From Corylus avellana (Eukaryota > Streptophyta > Magnoliopsida > Fagales > Betulaceae), in NCBI RefSeq assembly GCF_901000735.1, contig NC_081551.1, forward strand, positions 7,243,420-7,307,419: a stretch of DNA of 64,000 bases, written 5' to 3'. Below are positions 1 to 10,432 of this stretch, one piece after another. How positions within the stretch are numbered: position 1 is the stretch's first letter; the number at the start of each line of letters is the position of its first letter. The notes beneath the pieces are model-generated. The model saw nothing but the letters and a program-made list of their open reading frames with translations, was not told the origin of the DNA and searched no databases. The position numbers were made by a program, and so were the translations under genes.

Positions 1-845
1 ACCTAGCCTTGAGCAACTTCTCCACCTCTTTGGCGATGGCCATGTTTCGCTCGAGAGTGAGCTTCCTTCTCTTTTGTTTTACTGCCTTCATCACTGGGTC
101 CACATTCAGCTGGTCAACACTCTCCTCGGGGCTGATCCCTAGCTTATTTTCATGTGTCCATGCAAACACTTCTATGTTTTTCCGAAGAAAGCTGGTGAGG
201 CCTTCTCAGATTTCTGGGGTTAGTTGTGAGCCGATCTTCACAACCATGCCTTCCTCAACAGCTACATCTAGCAGCTCTTCGGCTGGTTCAACCTTCGGCT
301 CACCCTCTTTTTTGCTGCTTACATTACTAATTGCTAGGGGCGCAGATCCTGAGAGTTTCTTCAGCGAAGTGTTATAACACTTCCTTGCTGCAACTTGGTC
401 TCCTTTGACTTCCCTGACTCCCTCGTTCGTCAAGAACTTCATCTTCAAGTGGTAAGTTGAAGTTGCAACCTTCAACTTATTCAGTGATGGTTGACTAATG
501 ATTGCGTGGTAGGCAGATGGTCGGTCAACCACCAAGAAATCCACCATTACCATTGCTTGCTTTGGGGCTATTACTGCAGTAACAAGAAGGGAAATCAACC
601 CTATAGGTTGGACTCGCTCTCCTGCAAACCCAACAAGTGGTGAATTGAAGGGCTTGATCCTTTCCCGATCGGTGCCCATCTGCTTGAAAACTGGCCAATA
701 TATGATATCAGCTGAGCTTCCATTGTCTACCAGAATTTGATGGATGGCATGATTTGCAACTGTCACTGTCATTACCAATTCATCATCGTGGTGCATTGCT
801 ACCCCCTCTGCATCTTCTTCTGAAAATGATAGAATGATTGGATCC
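1..845 (-). pseudogene. gypsy pol fragment: protease and start of reverse transcriptase
   Basis: Translation of 796-206 gives an aspartic protease with the DNGSSADII active-site motif. Frame continuity begins about 50 bases upstream, where SFSEEDAEG precedes the protease in a different frame from the gag remnant. A TGA at 206-208 interrupts the protein after LTPEI. Past it the same frame continues to the left edge with residues typical of the stretch before the reverse-transcriptase fingers. The stop is most simply a CGA-to-TGA change, as expected from deamination of a methylated CpG. The product would have been the polyprotein that processes and copies the element; it is not functional here. 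Confidence 0.75.
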
Positions 846-1010
846 TATCCCTCTAATAGTCATAGTCCTCCTCCTCGAAGTTCGTTTGTTGTCCCTATCA
901 TGGCATCGATCATGGTCCGGGTACCATCTCTCTTCTCTTGCCGAAATTACTGGCTGTTCTGGTAGTGGCCGATTCTGGTTTGCAATTAAAGTTTGAAGCA
1001 TCTCTGTCAC
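846..1010 (-). pseudogene. gypsy gag remnant joined close to protease
   Basis: A short reading frame starts at 1010 (MTEMLQTLIANQN) and runs into an arginine-rich stretch before shifting frame near 845. Gag proteins of this class are usually several hundred residues, so almost all of the capsid domain is absent. I read it as the two ends of gag brought together by an internal deletion. The assignment rests on position between primer-binding site and protease rather than on a recognisable capsid motif. Confidence 0.5.
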
Positions 1011-1185
1011 CTCAGTGAGACACTATTGCATATCCGTATTAATTGTGTTTTGGTGTTGAATGGCATTTTGGCATTCCTGCAAGGACTCTTGGATTTGGAA
1101 CAATCTAGTGCCTTCGGCCATTAGAGAAGAAGGAGAAAAAAAAAAATCTGGGTAAGTGGAAGTTGGAGTGAGAAGAACTGAACGC

Positions 1186-1196
1186 CTCTGATACCA
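1186..1196 (-). other. primer-binding site of gypsy element 1
   Basis: The minus strand reads TGGTATCAGAG, complementary to the 3' end of initiator methionine tRNA. It lies two bases from the LTR edge, as expected for first-strand priming. Confidence 0.85.
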
Positions 1197-1198
1197 AA

Positions 1199-1581
1199 TG
1201 TAAAGAGCTTGATGGATTTTGAGGTATTTTTTAGGTATTTTTTGTATATGGTAGATTGGAGAAGATGATAATGGCTGAAATTATGTTGAAATAGACATTG
1301 AAAAGAAATGGAGCTCTTCGAGAGGCTCAATCTCCCAGGTTACAATTCATCAAATAATTCCAAAAGCATAAATCCCTACCCATTGGCTTCCCCAAATATA
1401 GGCTTAATTCTGTAAGAATATTCTAACAGAATTGCAACTTTCTCGCCATATAGCTAGCCTCCCAAAACACAACATAAACAAGCAAAACGTAACAATACAA
1501 GGAAATTCTAAACGCAAGAAAAAGGATATAAAACGCAAGACATAAAGTACAAAGCAGCTCTTCTAGATTATTCCACTATCA
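1199..1581 (-). repeat. 5' LTR of gypsy element 1 (383 bp)
   Basis: On the minus strand the block starts TGATAGTGGAATAATC and ends CTTTACA directly before the primer-binding site, giving TG...CA ends. No second copy is in the window, so the outer edge is inferred from the TG dinucleotide and from where element 2 sequence resumes. Confidence 0.65.
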
Positions 1582-1639
1582 GATATAGTCACATGCTACC
1601 CACACCGTGAATGACTAATCAGCCTCTGCTATAGATAAG

Positions 1640-3648
1640 CCCGTAACATACGCAACCCATTCAGCATGCCGAGAAGAGATCTTATCTTGACTGTTGAGGT
1701 GCTACAAGGCCTCATGGTCCAAGTACAAGATAAAATCACTGTAGGCTAGGTAAGAACTCCAATGCCTCAATGATTGCACTAATGCGTAAAACTCCATGTC
1801 ATAGGTGTTGTAGTTGAGTCTTGAACCACTCAACTTCTCGCTAAAGAATGCCACCGGTTTCCCTCCTTGACTCAACACCGCTCCAATGCCTACCTTGGAA
1901 GCGTCACAATGTAAATCAAATGGTATTTCAAAATTTGGGAGCATAAGCAATGGGGCTGTCGTTAGCTTGAGCTTGATCAATCCAAAAGCCTCCGTAGCTG
2001 CTTCACTCCAAGAAAACTTCCCTACTTTCATGCATTCTGTGATAGGTACCATGATAGTGCTAAAGTCATGGATGAAACGCCTGTAAAATGAAACCAGCCC
2101 ATGAAAACGTCAGACTTCATGTAGTGAAGTGGGAATGGGCCAATCTCTCACAACTGCCACCTTTGATTCAACCACCGCCAATCCGTCCTTGGAAGCCACA
2201 TAACCAAGGAAAAGAACCGAATCTTTCATGAATGAACACTTGGGAGGTGATGCGAAAAATTTCTCCTTTCGAAGTAGACTAAGGACCTCCCTGACATGAT
2301 GGATGTGTGTCTCCCTGTCGGGGCTGTAAATTAAGATGTCGTCGAAGTAAACCACTACGAACTTCCCAATGAAAGGGTGAAAGGCTTGATTCATCACCCT
2401 CATGAAAGTGCTAGGGGCATTAGATAGCCTGAATGGCATCACCAACCATTCTTATAATCCCTTCCGCATTTTAAATGCCGTCTTCCATTCATCACTGGGC
2501 CGCACCCGAATTTGATGATACCTACTCCTTAAATCTAGTTTAGTGAATATGGTGGCTCCACTCAACTGATCCAATAAATCATCCAACCGGGGAATAGGGA
2601 ATTAGTATCTCACCGTGATATTGTTAATGGCCCGACTATCCACGCACATCCTCCATGTGCCATCTTTCTTTGGTGTGAACAAAGTTGGAACTGTACAGGG
2701 ACTCAAACTCTCTCGGATGTGCCCTTTGGCCAACAATCCCTCCACTTGTCGCCTCAACTCTTCATGCTCTTTGGGACTCATGCGGTAATAGGGTCGATTA
2801 GGTAGACTTGACACAGGCACCAAGTCGATTTGATGCTGCATATCACGAAGAGGAGGAAGTTCTTCGGGCAACTCTGCTGGAAACACATCGGCAAACTCCT
2901 CCACTAACCCAGTGGCTACATCGGGCACTTCATCTGTGTTGTTGCCTTCTTTGTCCAACAGCAAATAGACCACCTTTGATGCCAACATCTCCGTAATAAA
3001 CTCCCGCTTTGTCAAGAGGGATTGAGAGGGGCCTGCCCCTTTGCGGGTTTAGGTCTATTCCCTGTGCCTAGTAGGAGCGTCAGTCTAACATTGTCTACCA
3101 TGAAACTATAAGTGTTCTTCCTCCCATCATGGTACGCACTTCGGTCGTACTGCCACGGCCTCCCTAACAACAAGTGGCATGCATCCATGGCCACGACATC
3201 ACACCACATCGTATCCTTAATATTTAGACCCAATTGAAAAAGACACTAAACATCGTTTAGATACTATTAGCTCGATGCCTTTTTTGAGCCACTCCAAATG
3301 GTAGGGGTTGGGGTGTCGTTCCGTCTCTAGGGCCAACTTCTTTACCGCTTCTTCCGCCACGACGTTCTCACTACTACCCAAGTCAATGACGAGTTTGCAG
3401 ACCTTTCCCCCAATGGTACATGTCGAATGAAACAGATTGTGATGCTGCTCATCGTCGTTCTCTACCTTTCGGGGTGTAAAGCACACCCTCCTCATCATCA
3501 AAAGAGGACCATCATCCCTATGAACAAACTCTCCAGCGACCTCTCCATTGCCGTCAAAAGCTGCCTCTTGGTCCTCTCCGTCGCCTTGCTCATCAAAGGC
3601 TTCCCCCGAATCAACAAATAGGCCCTTACCATACTTCTCTCCTTTGCA
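1640..3648 (-). pseudogene. gypsy pol: protease, reverse transcriptase, RNase H
   Basis: Reading leftward there is a degraded protease (IDLGSSENV where an active site D-[ST]-G is expected). The reverse transcriptase then starts around PYYRMSPKEHEELRRQV, with the catalytic YFDDIL box near 2340, and RNase H follows ([18 protein letters not shown] near 1890). In-frame stops occur near 2603 and 2450, after LHEV near 2108, and after DHEAL near 1702. The TGA after LHEV fits a CGA-to-TGA change. The family copies the element RNA into DNA. This copy cannot make a full enzyme. Confidence 0.85.
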
Positions 3649-3836
3649 GCAACCTGCCATCCTATGACCCGGCTCACCACATTGAAAGCATTTGGGACCA
3701 GTACTAGCCCCGGTTCAGCTTGATTGCCCCCACAGTTGTGGGGGTTTTACTTTGACCGGCCGGTTGAGTGGTTCCCCAAGATGTGAATGAACCGCTTGAT
3801 CGGTTGTAGCTTCCACTACCGCCATGCCCAAATATG

Positions 3837-5228
3837 TGATAAGTGCCAAATATTGCATATTTGGACCCCTTTATTTACATTAGTTAATCCTTTAGCTGTG
3901 TCGTTATTTAATATTTTGTATTACTTTTGTGTTTTTAGTATTTTGTAGGTCATTAAAAAAAAAACTACAGCTTTAAAGAGAAAAATGCAAAGTTTGGAAG
4001 AATACATACTTTGAGAAGACTTATATGAGGTGGTTAAGTTTAACCAAATCCAAGAAAAGGTTAAATCGGATTAAAGATCACATTGGATTAAAGTTCAGAT
4101 TGGATAAAATTTCGGATTGGATTCAAATTCAGATTCTACACATGTCTCAGTATTTTGATGGTAACTTTCTGCTCAAATATCGGATTGAAGTGATTCAAGC
4201 GGTATTAGAAAGCTAACTCAAAATACTACAATTAGTTATGAAATATAATTTTCCTAATTCGGACGGTTACTATGCCAAAATTGCCCCACAATAAAAGGGC
4301 ACAAATGTGACGAATCCTATTCCGATTTCAGACTTCTATTTTGACTGGGAGACAGACCTCCAAATTATCTAGGTTTAATAGGGCTTCTAGAACTTTCCTA
4401 AGCCTATAAATAGACTTCTTTGCATTCAAGAAAATAGATAGAATTCCAGAGAACAAAATTCTACAGTTTTTCTCTTTTTAGTTTAGGTTTTCTTTAGATT
4501 TATATTTTATTTTTATGTGGAGCTAAATTTCCAACTAAGGTTGGGGATGAAGCCTCACCGATGAAGAACATCAATACTTTCATGTAAGTTTTTATTTATC
4601 TGATTTTATTTGGTTTAATATTTCAGTTGTTTTACTTCTTTTCAATGTGTGGAGTGATTCTTGGATATCTTTTGTGATTGAAGAATACACTTGATGATTT
4701 AAGATAATTTCACATAATTGATTGCTTGATTTTATTTGCCTAAATAATTGGATATCCCTTATGATTTGTTCTACGGATACATTTGGTGTTTCAATTAAGA
4801 TTGGATATCTTTTGTGATTTACGGATACATCTAATGATTTAATTGATATTGGATTCCTCTTGTGATTTGTGCAATGAATGGATATATGGGATGGTTTTTA
4901 TTAATTGTTTGAAGCATAGTAAAATATATCTAAGATTTTAATTGTGAGAACTTTAGATTAATATTGATAAACATGGAAGTATGTTGTTATGATTCGGTGA
5001 GTGTGAATTCTCTAACCTTAGTATTTTATCTCTTAGTCTATTTTAATTAGTTTATGTTTGTCTTTTAATTTTTAAAACCAAAATCAAAACCCTTTTTGGA
5101 ACTAGATTAGGATTTAATTAGTTTAGATATAAATTGCTCTTTCAAAAACACAATTTCCTGTGGGTTCAACCTCGCACTTGCAAAACATATTAATTCGTAC
5201 ACTTGCGAGTATTAAAATTTGCACAACA
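3837..5228 (+). mobile_element. solo LTR (1392 bp) inserted in gypsy gag
   Basis: It starts TGATAAGTGCCAAATATTGC and ends GCACAACA, and is flanked by the perfect 5-bp duplication ATATG (3832-3836 and 5229-5233). No coding sequence or second LTR is present. It is a diverged relative of the solo LTRs at 44182-45700 and 53690-55213, which lie in the opposite orientation. Shared blocks include a stretch near 4130-4210 (ACTGAG-type and CGGATTGAAGTGATTCAAG) and the CCTATAAATAG box near 4405. A solo LTR is the usual product of recombination between the two LTRs of a full element. Confidence 0.93.
4401..4415 (+). promoter_or_regulatory. probable TATA box of the solo LTR
   Basis: CCTATAAATAGACTT lies in the middle of the solo LTR. 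The same box is conserved in the related LTRs near 45120 and 54635, which suggests it is the retrotransposon promoter. Confidence 0.5.
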
Positions 5229-6099
5229 ATATGCTTAAAGGACCTCGCACCGACGTCTTCTCAACTAACAACGCAATTTGGTAGGCCTCCGAAACATTGA
5301 CGGGGTCAAAGAGGTTCAATGTATCTTGGATTTGTGGCCGCAAACCCCCAATATACCAGGGCACTAGTTGATCATCCGATTCAGATAGATCTACTCATGT
5401 CAATAGTTTTTAGAACTCTTCCGTGTACTCATCCACAGACTTTGAACCTTGACTCCAATTCTGTAGCCGTTGATACATGGTTCGGATGTAATTGTGGGGC
5501 AAAAAGGTGGGCCGCATGTGCTTCAACAATTTTTCCCAATCGTTGATCTTCCTCTTGCCTTGCCGCGCCCTTGATTGCTTCAACTGCTGCCACCATGCCG
5601 CAGCCCTACCCCGGAATTTGGTTGCGACCAAAGAAACTCGTCGATCTTTAAGCACTCCCTTGAAGTCGAGAATTTCTCCAAGTGCTGCCACCCAATCCAG
5701 AAATTCCTCGGGTTTAAGACCCCCTTGAAATTCTGGAATATCAAGTTTGAATCCGCTTTCCCACCGATTAGCATGAGCTCGCTCAGGGGGTTGACATCCC
5801 TGCTTTCAGCGCTTCGCAAAAGGGTTTTCAGATCCATACCCGTCGTCGTCTTCGTCTTCCTCTTCCAAAGCGTGCGGTGTGGGTCGACGATGACGCCTGT
5901 CGTGGAGACGTGCGTCGGCCAGTTGGGTGGTGAGGTCTTCAATCTGATCCCTCATAGCTGCCAACTGCTCCTCCTCGTGTCTCCTCCGTGTCACCTCTTG
6001 TTTATCACGAATTGCTTCTTTGCATTCATGCACGTCATGCAAACTTGCATAGCGGTTGCCCTTTCCTCTTGTGTTTGGAGTTATGGAAAGTAACTGGCG

Positions 6100-6110
6100 C
6101 TCTGATACCA
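6100..6110 (-). other. primer-binding site of gypsy element 2
   Basis: The minus strand reads TGGTATCAGAG, complementary to initiator methionine tRNA, five bases inside the LTR edge. Confidence 0.85.
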
Positions 6111-6115
6111 ACTAA

Positions 6116-6871
6116 TGCAGCCTGACTAGGTGGGAAGCAAATAAAATAGTACAAGAAGAAAGATAAATAATTCTTAGATCTTGAGTCTATCAAAGATTTG
6201 AGAATTCTTCTCAAAACTATAGAGTTTATGTAGGGTTTCAAGGGAAAATTTGAAGAAAACTCACCTATGAGGATTCTTATTAGAGAAAACTGATAAAATA
6301 ACGTAAACTGACTTTCTAGAGGCTATAAGCATGTATATATAGCCCCAAGACTCTTAAATCTATTAAAACACGAAATATAGACTCCCAAACCATAATCCTA
6401 ATAAAACAATGAAATAAAGTCAGTTTAAACCAATAAAATGCGAAAAATAACATAACGTCCCCTGCGTTGCGCTCGATCGTGTGATCGAGCGCAGTACTAG
6501 ACCCTTACGGACGGTTCTCTGCTATAGCGCGAGTCTGGGATCGCGTCACCATCTTTCGGGGTGTCTTCACACTACTATTTGTTCCGGTCTTCCTCATTTA
6601 CTCCCAAGCATTTTGGTCTACATTAGCTTGCCACATGTCAAACCTTGGTAAATTTAGTTAGTTTCTGGAACTTCCTAACTTTTCGTTATTGTCCTTGTTT
6701 TTCGATTTGTTTCATCCTATCTGTCCAAGGTCCTTAAATAGTTAATCAATCGAGCGATATCACACATCAGGTAATAATTGGGATGTAACTTGGCCTAAGA
6801 GCATCAGATTCACGCATAAGACCTCAAATTCGAAAAGAAAATGTCAACAAATTAAATTTTGCAGGGCATCA
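6116..6871 (-). repeat. 5' LTR of gypsy element 2 (756 bp)
   Basis: On the minus strand it starts TGATGCCCTGCAAAATTTAA and ends GTCAGGCTGCA before the primer-binding site. A related LTR fragment (59515-59719) ends with the same motif and meets homologous gene-flank sequence, which supports the 6871 edge. Confidence 0.75.
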
Positions 6872-7027
6872 ATTGGGTGTACTATAGAAAAAGAAAGTAG
6901 GCTAGAGTGTATAATACATATAGTCATGCATACATACAAGTTTTTGTTGACACATGCATACACATAAATAGGATGATTAGTTGATTACTATAAACTTTGT
7001 AAAAAAAAAAAAAAAAGGATAATCATT

Positions 7028-9415
7028 TTATGAAACAACAAGGGAACCAACTGGAGATGGAGGGACGGGAACATCCATTGTCCCTTCCAACATCAAGATT
7101 ACATTTTTCATTAAAGGACGCAAAGCTGGATCTTCTTGGATGCACCATAACCCTACTTTTACCATTCTTTCCAAAGTCATGAAGTCCATGTTTTCATCTT
7201 CAACAAGCTTCTCCAATTCTCCAGCCATAAAGCAGTCATAAACCCAACTAGAAAGAATTATCTCATCTGTCGTTGTAACATTTACCGTTATACTGCTTCT
7301 GCAACATACAATCTCCAAAAGCACAATACCAAAACTGTATATGTCTGCTTTTACTGATATCAAGGCGTTCATTTTCCACTCAGGTGCCAAGTAGATGTAC
7401 CCAGCTGTCCGCTCGGCCTCCACAGCTGTTTTTGATTGATTTGGCAGTAATAGCTTTGCCAACCCAAAATCAGAGATCTTTGCAGTCCATGTATCATCCA
7501 TAAGTATGTTTTGGGGCTTTATGTTGGAGTGGATGACATGGACTTCACACTCATCGTGTAGATAGAGAATCCCTCTGGCCACATCCCGTGCAATTCTTAC
7601 TCTTTCTTTCCAAATGGGGCGCATCTTAGCCTTGAAGAGTAGATCTGCAAGTGAGCCATTGCTCATGTATTCATAAACAAGAAGCTTTCTAGAGCCCTCC
7701 ATACAAAATCCAAGCAATCGAACCAAGTTTCTGTGATGAGTTCTTGCAATTGCTGTAATTTCAGCTCGAAATGCCCTTTGCCCTTCTTCCACGAATTTCT
7801 CTAGTCTTTTAACAGCAATAGTTTTGTTACCTCCAGGTATAGTTCCTTTGTAAACAACTCCAAAAGTGCCCTTACCTAACTCTTCCTTGAAGCCATCTGT
7901 TGCTTGCTCAAGCTCATTATAAGAAAATGATCGCAAAGTAAACTCTTCAATCAATCCCAAATTTGTATTTTCTGACAGACTTCTATACCTGTAAACTTGA
8001 TGTCTGTATCTAAACAGAGTATAGATGGCAAACATGAAACAAAGGCATGAAATAGAACCCAAGGTTATGGCAAGAATCAAAATCAGACCTCTTTTCCTTT
8101 CGATCTTTGGACCAAAGATTTCTGGAGGTAAGGGGATTGGAGGGGCTTTGATATTTTCCTTAATCACCTTGAAGAAAGCCATAGCTGATATGTTTTTACT
8201 TGCTCTACTATATCTAAGTGGAAGTTTATATTTGTAGCAACCACCACTCTTATATAATACGGCTCCGCAATTACAATCTTCCAAGCAAGATATGCCGCAA
8301 TCTTCCTTCTTCATTTGTTCCGATGAGTAAGGATAATCACCCCACAATATGTTTTCCAAAGAAACGATGCGGTACAGCATCGCTGGATGTTCACGACGTC
8401 TGCAACCATTGTCATTGAAGTTCCTGTAGCAGCCGAGGAACTTATTGCTGGGGTTGACGAAATCAAATCCAGGAAAACAGTTGCATTGTGCTTTGTTGCC
8501 CACTCCTGAGCAGTAACTACTCCATCCACAGAAGCCGCCGACTTCACAGTGGTTAGCCAACGACGACCATTCCACCAACATACTTGAGCTATTATCGCTC
8601 TCAAAGTGGTGTGAATACAATCTAAAGATCCCATCCGCATCAAGTGTTGCACGGTGGATAATAGTTCCATTTTTCTTGTCAGGATAGTGGCTACTTGCCA
8701 AAATGCGTACGCCCAAATGACCTCCGTGTAGGAAAAGAACGCCTGAACGATTAAGAGTCAGCATTACATCGGTACCGCTGTTGTTTGTTCCAGAAGACCA
8801 GAAAATGTCATATGGTAGACGCGAGATGTCTACAGGGTAGGCCGCAAGGTTTCCATCGTCCTGCATAAGAAGAGAAAATTGCCCACTCGATTGGTCTGAC
8901 TTAGACACACTCGAAACTAGTTCATCGCCAGTATACAGATTCTGACCACCTAATATGGTGTCGGTTGGATAAAAAAAGGTTCCCCAGATAACATCAGAAT
9001 CGTTGTTGTAGAGCACAAAATTACCGGAATCAAGCGTCGCAGCTGAAGCCGTCTTGCCTGCAGGCGCATCATCAATGTATTTTGTACGCTCCTTGTCTGC
9101 TCCAATTCGAAGCTGTAGACCATCTCTGGTTAGTTGCAGTGTAGCATTTTTGTAGACAAGTGGATAATCTCGATTGGCCGCCCAGGTGACTATTTTCTCA
9201 GTTTGATTAATCAGCCAAACGCCGATGGCAAAGCCATCACCATGTGGGTAAAAACCAAATGCAAAACGGCCAGAAGGTGAGAGCCATGAAGTACGGTTTG
9301 CTTTCGGTGAAAGCGAAGAGCCTAAGGATATCTTGTTGGTGTGGTTGCGTTGAGCGTTTGCATAATCAGAAAGTAGGAAAACAAGCAGACGGAGTAGAAC
9401 AGGTATGGAAGCCAT
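7028..9415 (-). CDS. G-type lectin receptor-like kinase A, probable pseudokinase
   Basis: The gene is a single exon of 795 codons counted from the ATG at 9415 (MASIPVLL). An upstream in-frame ATG at 9616 would add 67 residues ahead of the hydrophobic leader and lies upstream of a TATA box, so I reject it. In order: signal peptide (1-21), bulb-type lectin domain (about 28-155), a second lectin-like stretch, an EGF-like cysteine segment near 290-330, a PAN-like segment near 370-400, a membrane helix (443-468) and the kinase from about 507. The P-loop (LGKGTFG from 513), Lys536, Glu552 and DFG (649-651) are intact. The catalytic loop reads HSN at 629-631 where relatives B and D read HCD, so the catalytic aspartate is Asn (codon 7523-7525). 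The activation segment before APEW is two residues longer than in B. Family members sit in the plasma membrane and act in defence signalling. The ligand is unknown. Confidence 0.9.
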   Translation of the reverse strand: MASIPVLLRLLVFLLSDYANAQRNHTNKISLGSSLSPKANRTSWLSPSGRFAFGFYPHGDGFAIGVWLINQTEKIVTWAANRDYPLVYKNATLQLTRDGLQLRIGADKERTKYIDDAPAGKTASAATLDSGNFVLYNNDSDVIWGTFFYPTDTILGGQNLYTGDELVSSVSKSDQSSGQFSLLMQDDGNLAAYPVDISRLPYDIFWSSGTNNSGTDVMLTLNRSGVLFLHGGHLGVRILASSHYPDKKNGTIIHRATLDADGIFRLYSHHFESDNSSSMLVEWSSLANHCEVGGFCGWSSYCSGVGNKAQCNCFPGFDFVNPSNKFLGCYRNFNDNGCRRREHPAMLYRIVSLENILWGDYPYSSEQMKKEDCGISCLEDCNCGAVLYKSGGCYKYKLPLRYSRASKNISAMAFFKVIKENIKAPPIPLPPEIFGPKIERKRGLILILAITLGSISCLCFMFAIYTLFRYRHQVYRYRSLSENTNLGLIEEFTLRSFSYNELEQATDGFKEELGKGTFGVVYKGTIPGGNKTIAVKRLEKFVEEGQRAFRAEITAIARTHHRNLVRLLGFCMEGSRKLLVYEYMSNGSLADLLFKAKMRPIWKERVRIARDVARGILYLHDECEVHVIHSNIKPQNILMDDTWTAKISDFGLAKLLLPNQSKTAVEAERTAGYIYLAPEWKMNALISVKADIYSFGIVLLEIVCCRSSITVNVTTTDEIILSSWVYDCFMAGELEKLVEDENMDFMTLERMVKVGLWCIQEDPALRPLMKNVILMLEGTMDVPVPPSPVGSLVVS

Positions 9416-9451
9416 GATGCAAAGACTGAGGGAGGAAAAAATCACCTTAAC

Positions 9452-9467
9452 GCTATATATATATAAA
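9452..9467 (-). promoter_or_regulatory. TATA box of lectin kinase A
   Basis: The minus strand reads TTTATATATATATAGCG about 40 bases before the ATG at 9415. A shorter version (TTTATATAGCG) sits at the same place in paralogue C near 22010. Confidence 0.5.
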
Positions 9468-9994
9468 AAAATAAAATAATAAATAATTAAAAAAAAAACA
9501 ACAAAACAAAACAAAAGCCAATCGCCTCTCAACAGTGATTTTTGCCTTTCCATTTGGTCTGGCGAGGAATAAAAGCTTTTCTGTCGTGTTTCTGGTCTTT
9601 TCGTAGGCCTTTCCATCCAGTATAATATTTTCGTAGGCTTTATCGTCTTTTTCCACCACCACGCGTTTTGCAGTCATGTCCCACGGAGAGACCGAGAGAG
9701 AAAGAGAGAGTACAGAAGAGACATTTCTACCTGCTCCATTCATTCAGTGACACATAGGAAGATTAAAGTAATTAACCAAAGAGCAGCGTCTCTGATTCGG
9801 TAAAGAAAAACGTTTTTTTCTTTTACCTAAAAGATAAAAACAATTCACAGGTTAAAAGAAAGATAAAACTCCAGATAATATTTGAAAGAAAATTCTTTGA
9901 TTTAATAATGATTCAATGAATGAGTTTTATATAATAAGCTAGACTTTTTATAAAAGATAAATACTTGTAGAGAAAATAAACATAATCCTAGTAG
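9468..9994. other. 5' flank of lectin kinase A
   Basis: This is the upstream region of gene A, closely matched by 22020-22536 upstream of C. It holds an A-rich tract, the GAGAGAGAAAGAGAGAG purine run near 9690, and AT-rich spacer. I see no other gene. It ends at a gap. Confidence 0.6.
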
Positions 9995-10094
9995 NNNNNN
10001 NNNNNNNNNNNNNNNNNNNNNNNNNNNNNNNNNNNNNNNNNNNNNNNNNNNNNNNNNNNNNNNNNNNNNNNNNNNNNNNNNNNNNNNNNNNNNN
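9995..10094. other. assembly gap (100 N)
   Basis: Exactly 100 N, the conventional size for a gap of unknown length. In the second gene unit the matching interval (22537-24590) is about 2 kb, so up to that much may be missing. Confidence 0.98.
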
Positions 10095-10432
10095 TTGAGA
10101 GAGCATCCGAATTGAGAAATAAAAACCCTGAAAGCATTAATTGCCACCATTATACTTTGTGGGAATGACTATTCTAATAAATATTGGAAGAATTTGCATT
10201 AGAAATGAGAAGCTTTAAAGTAGATGGCTATCACCGCGACAAAGTTTTCTTCATAATTTTATTGATGAAAGATAAATACATGTTTAACACAATACTTACA
10301 ATCCAGCTCTAAATAGAATAGTTGGCAAGTGAGAGGGCTAACATATCCCCTAACGAGATGAGTGCAGGAAAATACATAAAACAAATAAAAACTATATGAA
10401 ATGGGATTTAATTTTTTCTTGCAGGCGAAAGT
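10095..10432. other. 3' flank of lectin kinase B
   Basis: The region is almost identical to 24590-24918 downstream of D, including GAGCATC-type and TTGCCACCATTATACTTTGT blocks. It is non-coding and probably holds the 3' untranslated region and polyadenylation signals of B. Confidence 0.6.

Larger units (their letters stand above)
1..1581 (-). mobile_element. Ty3/gypsy retrotransposon 1, 5' portion
   Basis: This is the 5' part of a minus-strand gypsy element that continues past the left edge. Reading from high to low coordinates there is a 5' LTR (1581-1199), a primer-binding site (1196-1186), a short gag remnant, a frameshift, the protease and the start of reverse transcriptase. Most of gag is missing, so the element is internally deleted. 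It abuts the RNase H end of gypsy element 2, so it probably inserted into it, but the other junction is outside the window and the target duplication cannot be tested. Confidence 0.8.
3649..6099 (-). pseudogene. gypsy gag with zinc knuckle, split by a solo LTR
   Basis: Gag runs from the primer-binding site leftward. It begins with an acidic, coiled-coil-like segment (EEEQLAAMRDQIEDL, then EEEDEDDDG near 5860). A frame change follows, then a retrotransposon gag core (AAAWWQQLKQSRARQG and VDEYTEEF, 5691-5410). The frame is broken by the solo LTR at 3837-5228. If the insertion and one target copy are ignored, a serine- and glycine-rich linker leads to the CCHC zinc knuckle CFQCGEPGHRMAGC at 3690-3649. 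A small frameshift lies just before the knuckle. The protein would package element RNA. Confidence 0.8.
1582..6871 (-). mobile_element. Ty3/gypsy retrotransposon 2, lacking integrase and 3' LTR in the window
   Basis: This minus-strand element has a 5' LTR (6871-6116), primer-binding site, gag, zinc knuckle, protease, reverse transcriptase and RNase H in that order. It ends inside the RNase H region near 1640-1582, where element 1 begins. Integrase and the 3' LTR are either deleted or lie to the left of element 1 outside the window. A solo LTR (3837-5228) sits in gag. Several stops and frameshifts show that it is dead. Confidence 0.85.

Noticed and set aside
9..377. Plus-strand open frame of 122 codons
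   Set aside because: It is antisense to gypsy pol, whose minus-strand translation has clear protease and reverse-transcriptase features.
8025..8670. Plus- and minus-strand frames overlapping lectin kinase A, repeated at 15048-15693
   Set aside because: They are conserved only because the kinase frame beneath them is conserved.
9416..9616. 67-residue N-terminal extension of lectin kinase A
   Set aside because: It precedes the hydrophobic leader, lies upstream of the likely TATA box, and paralogue C keeps the same later ATG with a proper signal peptide.
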